The notes beneath the pieces were generated by a model. It searched no databases. It saw only the letters and a program-made list of their open reading frames with translations, and was not told the DNA's origin. From Acidobacteriota bacterium (GTDB lineage Bacteria; Acidobacteriota; Terriglobia; Acidoferrales; UBA7541), in assembly GCA_019239815.1 (NCBI GenBank), contig JAFAZL010000754.1:1-5819 (forward strand): 5,819 nt of DNA, written 5' to 3'. A program made the translations under genes and the position numbers. How positions within the stretch are numbered: the stretch's first letter is position 1; the number at the start of each line of letters is the position of its first letter. Positions 1 to 5,509 of this stretch are shown piece after piece.

Positions 1-47
1 AAGCCGACACGTTCGCAGGAGCGAACGCGAAGAAAAGTCGTCGGCTT
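1..47. repeat. Nested inverted repeats in the intergenic region downstream of the operon
   Basis: An outer pair, AAGCCGAC (1-8) and GTCGGCTT (40-47), encloses an inner hairpin, GTTCGC (11-16), loop AGGA, GCGAAC (21-26). The phrase CTTCGGTCGAAATGACAG follows at about 49-66 and resembles dispersed intergenic elements I have seen in acidobacterial genomes (recall only). The element may extend left of the window. It could act as a transcription-end structure for the operon, but no T-run follows on the minus strand. The remaining bases to 157 hold no gene I can support. Confidence 0.5.
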
Positions 48-157
48 GCTTCGGTCGAAATGACAGGGGTTGGGTGCGCGATGCTCGATTGGGCGCTGCC
101 ACAATTGTTGGGCAATACCAATGAGACGTGGCGCCTTCTGGGGTCGAACCTGCTGAC

Positions 158-1300
158 CTAGCGAACGGGTTGGATTTGGACTAACTGCGTGGAGCGCAGG
201 GAGGCGCCGCGGAGTTGTTGAGGCGCAGAGTTAGCGAAGGCTTGGGCGTCAGAGTAGCCGCGGCGAAGCATGTTGGCGGTGGGGATTCCGGTGCGTATGT
301 AGGATTTTTCGCAGTCGGCGGTGCTGGGGCCGCGCATGTTGCCTTCCATCCAAGCAAGGCCGGGGCAGCGAGTGCAGCTGCCGAGATGTGAACAACTGCT
401 GCATGTGGTGAGATGTTTGCCGCGGACGCCGCGGACTTCGTGAAACTGCGGCGAGTTTTTCCAGATGTCGGCGAAATTTTGTTCGCGGACGTTGCCGCAG
501 GTTAGCGGAAATTGGACGCAGGGGTAGACGTCGCCCCACGGTGAGACGTAGGCGGCGGTGTGGCCGGCGCTGCATGGAAAACCTTCGAGCGTGTCCTCGT
601 CGATCGCGCTCGGCGGGGCGCAAAATTCTTCGACGTTTCCTACCAGAGTTGAATCTGTGAAGACGGTGCGCAGGCTGTCGGACGTGATGCGCAAGCGCAG
701 GAGAGATGCGTCGCCGTTCATCATCGGCGTGATTGTCGGATCGAGAGTGTAGTGAGCGCCGACTTCTGCCGCCAGCTGGCGGACGCCTTCGGCGTCGTCG
801 AGATTCCCGCGCATCAAGACGTTGGCGATCGTGACCTTGAGGCCGTGCGCCTTCAGAAGGCGAATGCCGCGGATGGTGCGATCGAGCGACCCGGGAACTT
901 TCGAGATGCCGTCGTGAACTTGCGCGCGGTGCGAGTAGACGCTGATCTGGACTTGCTCGACGTTGAGCTCGCGGAGGCGGCGCGCTTCCCTTTCGCGGAT
1001 GAGGATGGCGTTTGTTTTAAGTTTTACGTTGAAGCGGAGCGAGCGGGCGTACTCGATGATTTCGAAAATGTCGGGACGGATGAGCGGCTCGCCGCCGCTG
1101 ATGGTGAGGAAGAAGACGCCGGCGGCAGCTAGCTGATCCAGCGTGGACAAAATTTCGGCAGTGGACATCTCACCGTCGCCGTCGTGCTCGAGATAGCAGT
1201 GTTCGCAGCGCTCGTTGCAGCGATAGGTGACGTCGAGGTGGACCGAGAGAGGGACGCCACGTTCAAGAGCTTTGCGATTGAGATCGGTGATGAGGCTCAT
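158..1300 (-). CDS. Radical SAM/SPASM peptide maturase
   Basis: The protein has 380 residues from ATG 1300, five bases after the PqqD stop; no clear Shine-Dalgarno site is present, so coupling is likely. The radical SAM cluster motif is C28-x3-C32-x2-C35 (TYRCNERCEHCY), with the SAM-binding SGGEP at 68-72. The C-terminal SPASM region holds C243, C261 and C268, the dense pattern C300-x2-C303-x5-C309-x2-C312, and C330, enough to ligate two auxiliary iron-sulfur clusters. C227 is an additional cysteine. The enzyme cleaves SAM to a deoxyadenosyl radical and, by family, would modify a peptide: candidates are thioether crosslinks, carbon-carbon crosslinks, epimerisation or decarboxylation. Which reaction occurs cannot be told from sequence. 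The likely substrate is the 58-residue peptide delivered by the PqqD protein. The last 40 or so residues look like a variable tail. It is the last gene of the run in this window. Confidence 0.93.
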   Translation of the reverse strand: MSLITDLNRKALERGVPLSVHLDVTYRCNERCEHCYLEHDGDGEMSTAEILSTLDQLAAAGVFFLTISGGEPLIRPDIFEIIEYARSLRFNVKLKTNAILIREREARRLRELNVEQVQISVYSHRAQVHDGISKVPGSLDRTIRGIRLLKAHGLKVTIANVLMRGNLDDAEGVRQLAAEVGAHYTLDPTITPMMNGDASLLRLRITSDSLRTVFTDSTLVGNVEEFCAPPSAIDEDTLEGFPCSAGHTAAYVSPWGDVYPCVQFPLTCGNVREQNFADIWKNSPQFHEVRGVRGKHLTTCSSCSHLGSCTRCPGLAWMEGNMRGPSTADCEKSYIRTGIPTANMLRRGYSDAQAFANSAPQQLRGASLRSTQLVQIQPVR

Positions 1301-1305
1301 GAGAG

Positions 1306-1632
1306 TTAGCGTCGGGCGTCGGTTATTGGCTCGGCGGAGAGATGCAAGATTCCGAGCCCGGCCAGGTTGGTGACGAGGGCTTCAGCATCGCGATACGCGG
1401 TTTCAGGTTCGACATCGAACTCCGGGCAGATTTTATTTTCGACGATGTCGCGCAGAGATGTCTTGCCGTCGGCGGCGTTCCAGATGAGCGTGGCGGTTTC
1501 GTTGAGGCTGAACAGGGTGGAATCGGCGGCGGACATGATCATCATTTCGCCGGCGAGTTCGCGCGCTGCAACAGCGTGACTGCGGGAGACGTATGTGGAG
1601 GCGGCGTTGAGCGGCGTTGTGATTGTTGTCAT
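1306..1632 (-). CDS. PqqD-family peptide-recognition protein (RRE)
   Basis: The protein has 108 residues from ATG 1632. This start overlaps the HprK-like stop as ATGA and has GGGAG eight bases upstream; a TTG at 1647 would add only five residues and is less likely. The whole length fits the PqqD family: a beta-strand region (VAARELAGEMMIMSAAD), the family signature FSLNETATLIWNAADGKTS at about 41-59, then helices containing RDIVENKI, AYRDAEALVTNL and a closing GILHL. PqqD proteins form a winged-helix RiPP recognition element that binds precursor leaders and delivers them to a radical SAM partner. Here it lies five bases upstream of that partner gene. It is not evidence for PQQ synthesis, because no pqqA, pqqB or pqqC is present. 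Its expected ligand is the leader of the 58-residue peptide. Confidence 0.92.
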   Translation of the reverse strand: MTTITTPLNAASTYVSRSHAVAARELAGEMMIMSAADSTLFSLNETATLIWNAADGKTSLRDIVENKICPEFDVEPETAYRDAEALVTNLAGLGILHLSAEPITDARR

Positions 1633-2540
1633 CGGATGAGCTCCCAAGCACGCGCGTCGGGGGTGAAGATCAGCTGGGCGACGTGGACGCGCGAGACAAA
1701 TTCAAGAACGGAATCGAAAACTTTGGCGACGAGATCTTTTTCTTCAGCGAAGAAAAGGACGTGGCGCATGATGGCGCGCGCGGCGTCGCTTTTGGAGATG
1801 GGGGCGATGCGATTTCCGGGGCCCTGGACCAGGAGATAGAGGGCTTCGAGAGGGGCGGAGGTATTGGCGCCGATGCGAGCGAGTTCGCCGGCGAAAGGCG
1901 TGCCATAGGCGGCGTAGGTATGATCACTCGCTCTACGGACGTAGGAGATTTCGTCGGTGAGCACGATGACGTCGGCGGGAGCGAGACGCGACATCGTGGT
2001 TTTGCCGGCGCCGGAGACCCCGGCAAAGAGGAATGCGTGATTGTTGCGAATCGCACTCGCCGCGTGAAGGAGGAAGCCGCCTTGTTCGGCGAGGACGAGC
2101 GAATGCGTGATGCGGAGGACGGTGTCAATCGAATAGGGATTCGGGCACTGGGTGATGCGGCCGTGGCCGGTTCGCGGATTCCAGGTGGCGTCGAAATCGC
2201 CGCGACGAAAATTCCAGAGAGCGCCATCGCGCGTAACGTGAGCGTCTTCGTCTGAGGCGCGGCCTCGCGGATCGAGATGGATTTCGAAGCGGCAAGCTGG
2301 TTCCGGGGCAGCGGGGGTTGCTCGTGCGTTGCGTGTTGCGAAAGCTTCGTATCGGGATTCGAGGACTTCGCAGAATTGCGGATCGCTGGGCTGGAGAAGG
2401 ATGGGGATGCCGCCGATTTCGAGGGTGACGGAAGGAAGCGCGTTTGAGATTTGCGATTCCGAGGACGACTGGTCGCACTCGCGGCTGTGTCCGCGCGATT
2501 GATCGCGGGCTTCAGCTTCGGCGAGGGCGGCGCGAGTCAT
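1629..2540 (-). CDS. HPr-kinase-like (HprK-related) P-loop protein
   Basis: The protein has 303 residues from ATG 2540, which shares its A with the protease stop (TGATG) and has AAGGA eight bases upstream. An open frame continues further upstream to 2840, but that extension is Arg-rich, lies inside the protease gene and is not protein-like. The N-terminal part (about 35-150) is a divergent domain with GGIPILLQ and DATWNP motifs. The C-terminal part resembles the HPr kinase/phosphorylase catalytic domain: LLHASAI at 157-163, Walker A GVSGAGKT at 174-181, and TDEISYVR at 195-202 where HprK has its acidic segment. It differs from true HPr kinase in length and context, with no HPr or sugar PTS genes nearby. 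Relatives occur in RiPP clusters; the paeninodin kinase phosphorylates the C-terminal serine of its lasso precursor. A role in modifying the 58-residue peptide is inferred. Its end overlaps the PqqD start as ATGA. Confidence 0.85.
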   Translation of the reverse strand: MTRAALAEAEARDQSRGHSRECDQSSSESQISNALPSVTLEIGGIPILLQPSDPQFCEVLESRYEAFATRNARATPAAPEPACRFEIHLDPRGRASDEDAHVTRDGALWNFRRGDFDATWNPRTGHGRITQCPNPYSIDTVLRITHSLVLAEQGGFLLHAASAIRNNHAFLFAGVSGAGKTTMSRLAPADVIVLTDEISYVRRASDHTYAAYGTPFAGELARIGANTSAPLEALYLLVQGPGNRIAPISKSDAARAIMRHVLFFAEEKDLVAKVFDSVLEFVSRVHVAQLIFTPDARAWELIR

Positions 2541-3238
2541 CAAGCGAATCCTTGGAGGTGGTCGGATGCAGGACGATCGGAGAAATCGGTGGAGCGGCCC
2601 GAGAGACGCATGCGAAGAGCGTGAACGGCGAGCACGAGGCGCGCGAACGCCAGCGAATTGCGCACAGCCCAGCGATAGCCGCGAGTGAAGGGGCCAGGTT
2701 TTGCGATGATCGCGATCGATTTGCCGCGACGCTGAATGTTCGTGACGCGACCGAGAAGCTGGCTGGCGTCGACGGATGGATCTTCCTTGGGAAGAGCGTC
2801 GCCGCGCGTGGCGAAGACGATGCGGTTGCGCTCTGGCCATTTACGCGTGACGCGATGCACGAATGGACAGCCGCCGAGAAGAAAAAAAACAATTTCGCCG
2901 CGGCGCGCTTCGGAAACGGAATCAGAGCGCACGGTGAGGAGATCGCCGGGATAGATCGAAGGGATCATGCTGCTGCCGTGCGCGACGAAGCGGACTTCGC
3001 CAAAACGGTGGAGGACTTCGGCGGCGAGGTCGAGGCGCGCGTCGTGGATGGCGGAGGCAGAGGGTGCGCGGCGCGCGGGGGGCGCGACATTCGTTGTAGC
3101 GGGCGCGGAGGCCGAGGCGAGCTTCGGAACTTGAGGCGCAGCGTTTGTCGAATTTTTTTGTGCAGCAGTAGGAGCAGGAGCGGCTGCGGTGGCGGTCGCG
3201 TTGCGGGAAGTCAGGAGTTCCTCCGATTGAACCGGCAC
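2540..3238 (-). CDS. S24/S26-family (signal-peptidase-like) protease
   Basis: Read from GTG 3238 the protein has 232 residues. Residues 10-65 are an Ala/Thr/Pro-rich linker. The catalytic core follows: HGSSMIPSIYPGD (88-98) with the nucleophile Ser90, RRGEIVFFL (112-120), CPFVHRVTR (124-132) and TRGDALP (144-150). Where bacterial type I signal peptidases have the general-base lysine (KR), this protein has His128. That matches the Ser-His arrangement of the archaeal/ER/SipW branch. There is no N-terminal membrane anchor; a moderately hydrophobic stretch occurs at about 194-210. The likely role is leader removal from the adjacent precursor. GTG 3238 is the only conventional start, but it has no Shine-Dalgarno site and overlaps the precursor by 28 bases. 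CTG 3214 has a GGAGG five bases upstream and overlaps the precursor stop as CTGA, and may be the true start (224 residues). The 3' end overlaps the next start as TGATG. Confidence 0.85.
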   Translation of the reverse strand: MPVQSEELLTSRNATATAAAPAPTAAQKNSTNAAPQVPKLASASAPATTNVAPPARRAPSASAIHDARLDLAAEVLHRFGEVRFVAHGSSMIPSIYPGDLLTVRSDSVSEARRGEIVFFLLGGCPFVHRVTRKWPERNRIVFATRGDALPKEDPSVDASQLLGRVTNIQRRGKSIAIIAKPGPFTRGYRWAVRNSLAFARLVLAVHALRMRLSGRSTDFSDRPASDHLQGFA

Positions 3239-3387
3239 TGCGCTTGTGTGGGACCGAGCTTGCCGCAGGCGAGCGCCATGGTTTCAAAGACTTTTTCGTG
3301 CTGGAAGGCAGGTTTTACATAGGGGCGCTTGGGCTTGGGTGATCCACCGGGGGAGTTGTTCTTTGCTTCGGGTCGATCGTTGCGCAT
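3211..3387 (-). CDS. RiPP precursor peptide, 58 residues
   Basis: This short gene starts at ATG 3387, two bases after the propeller stop, and ends at TGA 3213-3211. Residues 1-22 are polar and basic (K, P, N, G rich). Residues 22-43 hold a leader-like block with the pattern PYxxPxF...VFETMALACGK. I remember similar 'FETxALxCGK' blocks in small acidobacterial peptides next to PqqD and radical SAM genes, but have not checked this by search. The last 18 residues contain two cysteines (C41 and C51) ten apart and end in NRRNS, so the C-terminus is a serine. Ala38-Leu39-Ala40 directly before C41 is an Ala-X-Ala site of the kind signal peptidases cut. The peptide has no Glu-x3-Tyr pair, so it is not PqqA. 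There is no good Shine-Dalgarno site, so translation probably depends on reinitiation after the propeller gene. Four downstream genes encode a matching processing set. Confidence 0.8.
   Translation of the reverse strand: MRNDRPEAKNNSPGGSPKPKRPYVKPAFQHEKVFETMALACGKLGPTQAQCRFNRRNS
3212..3224 (-). promoter_or_regulatory. Strong Shine-Dalgarno site pointing to a CTG start for the protease
   Basis: On the minus strand GGAGG (3224-3220) is followed by the five-base spacer AACTC and then CTG (3214-3212), in frame with the protease. The CTG shares its TG with the precursor TGA stop, giving a CTGA overlap with the geometry of the usual ATGA overlap. It is the strongest ribosome-binding site I see in the operon and no ATG, GTG or TTG lies at a matching distance. 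It lies inside the last codons of the precursor. GGAG-GAA-CTCC could also fold into a small hairpin that hides the site. Confidence 0.55.
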
Positions 3388-3389
3388 GG

Positions 3390-5324
3390 TTATTGTAGCC
3401 CCGCTTGTGTGAGTTTGATCGCACAGCCGCCCGTTCCAGGAGTTGTGTTTCCCCCGGTGTTACCGGTGCACGCAGCGTTTTCACCTAAAGCGTTGAAATA
3501 AATACTAGCGGCTTGAGGCGTATTTCCAGCTGACGTCAACGCCGAATTGTCGACGACAAAACCGCTAGTGCCAAAACCTTCGGTAACCGGACCCGACAGG
3601 AAACCCGTTGTGGTTGGGAAACCAGATGTGACGTTATAGCTGGCCATATTGGCTCCGGTGCACAACACCGCAAAGAAAAGGAGGTCTTCGCCACCGCCTA
3701 TGTTTGGATTAAAAAATTCGAGGATCGGCGCGAATTCGTTGCCGGGATTGGCGAGACCACTGGTCGCTTTTGCAGGAGCACCGGCTGTGAGCTTGCCAGT
3801 CGCGGTAAAGGTGACACCGAAGATTTCACCGGTGCCTCCCGTAGCTCCGGTCGCCGTACAGGGCCCAACGGTTCCTAGCGTGCCCGCGACGTACATTAGA
3901 GCTCCCGCAGTCGTCGGGCTGGTGAAATACGCATTGTTGGGAGTCGGGCTGTGGATGTTGCATTGATTTCCGCTCCCAATCGGAACTGCAACGGACGAAC
4001 TCAGATCGATTGGGGCTTGCACGAGGACGCCGTTTGCGCCACCGCCCGCGGAGCCGCTGACCGCGTAGACGTAGCTATTGACAGGATCAACGATGGGAGG
4101 ATCGACGATGCCGCCAAACGTCTTACTTCCAACTCCATCGCCAACCACGATGGATGTGACCGCACCGGTGCTGGAAATTGCGTAGAGCTTTCCGTCCGCG
4201 CAGCCGACGAAGAGTGTGTAGTTTGGGAAATTGAGAACGGGAGCTGTCAGCTTGCCCGAGGCTCCGGTGCATGTCCCGCCGATTGTGAGAGCGCCACTTG
4301 ATCCCCAGGTCGAGTCGAGAGCCGGCTGAGCATTGGAAGAAATGCAGGCGGCTGTAGTGCAGAAAACATTGTTGATCCGATAAATTACACCAGCATCGTT
4401 CCCAACATACGCGTTGTCGTTCGTATAGTCGATAAAGGGCGAAGAGAGAGTGCTACTTGATGTACCGAGAACGAGATCGGTCACCTGACCACTGCCATTG
4501 GCAGGAGCTGTCGTTGAAAAGGGGGCCTGAAGAGTCAGAGGCTTAAGTGTATTTTGAAGCTTGGTATCCTTACCATCGCCATTCTTCCATGCAAGGACGT
4601 GAAAATGAGCGGCGTGGCCAGCAGCCGATTCTACGAACGCGACTTTGTTGCCATCTAACGAGAGAACAGGTGACGCGGGAACCGCACCAACTCCACTGCC
4701 AAGTGCTTGGATATTGTAGGACCACATGACTGTCGCTGCGTTGCCGGTGTCATTGCCGCTCGCGGTTCTGTTGCACTTGCCTGTACCACCGGTCGTTCCG
4801 CTGTAGAGATTATTAAAAGCCACCAGGTTAGGTTGTGTCGCTGTGCCGCCCGCATTTACGGGGAACACTACGAAATCTGCGCTGCAGCTTGGAGTTGCGC
4901 TCGTATTGAAACTGAATTTCGCGGGATACATTGAGATCGCAGTGCCAGCCGTACCGAGATTAATGCTCCAATCGCGCTGTATGTTGACCGGAGGCTGGCG
5001 TTGCGGGAACCGGTGGACGGGTGGTCCGCCCCGGTAACGGAATCGGAGTAGGGGCTGCGCGCCGAAGAAATTGATTTGACGTTGTGCCAATTGGCGCTGC
5101 TCAGTTTCGCGCCAGCGCATGGTGGAGCGAGGATCGATTCGGGCGGCCTCAAGAGCGCGGCTGGTTCCGTATTGTGGGTAAATGATGTGACGAGAAGTCC
5201 AGTCGTGGAACGCCGATGTGGCCACCGGAGCCGAGGTCCGCGGCGCGATTACCAGTGGAAGGAGGCCGCAAGGCAATAGAAGGAGCGCGGCGAAACGCCC
5301 GCCCCGAGTTAGGGGTTTAGTCAT
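3390..5324 (-). CDS. Secreted seven-bladed PQQ-like beta-propeller protein
   Basis: The protein has 644 residues when read from ATG 5324. That start gives a typical signal peptide: basic residues (TKPLTRGGR), a hydrophobic core at about 11-27 (FAALLLLPCGLLPLVIA), then a polar region. A longer reading from TTG 5411 would bury the signal peptide behind 29 extra residues and is less likely. After a Gln/Arg-rich stretch (about 66-115), degenerate repeats of the form 'SPvld....vyVG...G.lYaI' recur at about 218, 295, 361, 409, 459, 532 and 588. Examples are AYVGNDAGVIYRI and LFVGCADGKLYAIS. They suggest about seven blades of a quinoprotein-like propeller. No PQQ-ligand or metal-site set is recognisable, so enzymatic activity is not claimed; a binding or scaffold role outside the cytoplasm is more plausible. 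The gene looks less GC-rich than its neighbours. Its TAA stop is two bases from the next start. Confidence 0.8.
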   Translation of the reverse strand: MTKPLTRGGRFAALLLLPCGLLPLVIAPRTSAPVATSAFHDWTSRHIIYPQYGTSRALEAARIDPRSTMRWRETEQRQLAQRQINFFGAQPLLRFRYRGGPPVHRFPQRQPPVNIQRDWSINLGTAGTAISMYPAKFSFNTSATPSCSADFVVFPVNAGGTATQPNLVAFNNLYSGTTGGTGKCNRTASGNDTGNAATVMWSYNIQALGSGVGAVPASPVLSLDGNKVAFVESAAGHAAHFHVLAWKNGDGKDTKLQNTLKPLTLQAPFSTTAPANGSGQVTDLVLGTSSSTLSSPFIDYTNDNAYVGNDAGVIYRINNVFCTTAACISSNAQPALDSTWGSSGALTIGGTCTGASGKLTAPVLNFPNYTLFVGCADGKLYAISSTGAVTSIVVGDGVGSKTFGGIVDPPIVDPVNSYVYAVSGSAGGGANGVLVQAPIDLSSSVAVPIGSGNQCNIHSPTPNNAYFTSPTTAGALMYVAGTLGTVGPCTATGATGGTGEIFGVTFTATGKLTAGAPAKATSGLANPGNEFAPILEFFNPNIGGGEDLLFFAVLCTGANMASYNVTSGFPTTTGFLSGPVTEGFGTSGFVVDNSALTSAGNTPQAASIYFNALGENAACTGNTGGNTTPGTGGCAIKLTQAGLQ

Positions 5325-5509
5325 CGTAGGCAGATCCCGAAAGCCTTGTATATCGACTAGTGTCTGATAACGAAGAGGAGGAGACGCGAGGGAAAAAGGC
5401 TTTGTTGGCAAAAGGTTAAGGGGGCGTACGCTTACTCACGTAACGTGAGCGGCAGCATGATTTTGCGAAGAATGCAAGCGGTCGACGCCTTGAACAGGGG
5501 GGAGCGGGA
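5325..5509 (-). promoter_or_regulatory. Intergenic region likely to carry the operon promoter
   Basis: This 185-base gap separates the receiver-domain gene from the propeller gene and is the only sizeable non-coding stretch upstream of the operon, so the promoter is most likely here. On the minus strand a TATACA hexamer at 5352-5347 could be a -10 box, about 22 bases before the ATG at 5324. The hexamer 17 bases further upstream (CTTCGT) is a poor -35 match. A TTGCCA hexamer further upstream has no good -10 at the right distance. The gap also holds the palindrome at 5435-5449 and an 8-base inverted repeat (5340-5347 with 5396-5403). No clear Shine-Dalgarno sequence precedes the ATG. Confidence 0.4.
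5435..5449. promoter_or_regulatory. Perfect 7-1-7 palindrome, candidate operator
   Basis: CTCACGT-A-ACGTGAG is a perfect inverted repeat with a single-base centre. It lies 110 bases upstream of the propeller ATG and 60 bases after the receiver-gene stop. The one-base centre leaves no room for an RNA loop without opening inner pairs, and no T-run follows on either strand, so a rho-independent terminator is unlikely. The symmetry fits a site for a dimeric DNA-binding regulator. No regulator gene is seen next to it. Confidence 0.4.

Larger units (their letters stand above)
158..5324 (-). other. Putative RiPP biosynthetic operon (six genes)
   Basis: Six genes run in one direction with junctions of +2 bases (propeller/precursor), 28-base or CTGA overlap (precursor/protease), TGATG (protease/kinase), ATGA (kinase/PqqD) and +5 bases (PqqD/radical SAM). 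Such packing indicates one transcript. The set contains a substrate, a recognition element, a radical maturase, a kinase-like tailoring enzyme and a protease, which is a coherent peptide-modification pathway. No exporter or immunity gene is seen. The radical SAM gene is followed by non-coding sequence, so the right-to-left operon probably ends there. Confidence 0.75.

Noticed and set aside
752..1132. Plus-strand open frame of 126 residues opposite the radical SAM gene
   Set aside because: It is antisense to conserved radical SAM sequence and has no domain of its own.
158..1632. PQQ biosynthesis (PqqD plus PqqE) reading of the last two genes
   Set aside because: The nearby peptide lacks the PqqA Glu-x3-Tyr pair, and there is no PqqB or PqqC; the PqqD domain is used by many RiPP pathways.
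1623..2255. Plus-strand open frame of 210 residues opposite the HprK-like gene
   Set aside because: It has a low-complexity composition (Gly, Glu, Asp, Arg) and lies fully antisense to a gene with a clear Walker A motif.
2541..2840. N-terminal extension of the HprK-like frame by 100 residues
   Set aside because: The extension is Arg/Ser-rich, lies within the protease gene, and ATG 2540 has a good ribosome-binding site and a TGATG overlap.
2444..3322. Long plus-strand open frame of 292 residues opposite the protease and precursor genes
   Set aside because: Its translation is Gly/Arg/Glu-rich with no recognisable domain, and it mirrors two well-supported minus-strand genes in GC-rich DNA; it is a shadow.
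158..3387. Lasso peptide cluster, suggested by the HprK-like kinase
   Set aside because: No asparagine-synthetase-like cyclase or transglutaminase-like B2 protease is present, while a radical SAM/SPASM enzyme is.
5340..5403. 8-base inverted repeat (AAAGCCTT and AAGGCTTT) in the leader region
   Set aside because: The arms are short and 48 bases apart, which can arise by chance; mentioned only within the intergenic entry.
5325..5411. Upstream TTG start for the propeller
   Set aside because: It has no ribosome-binding site and would place 29 polar residues before an otherwise ideal signal peptide starting at ATG 5324.
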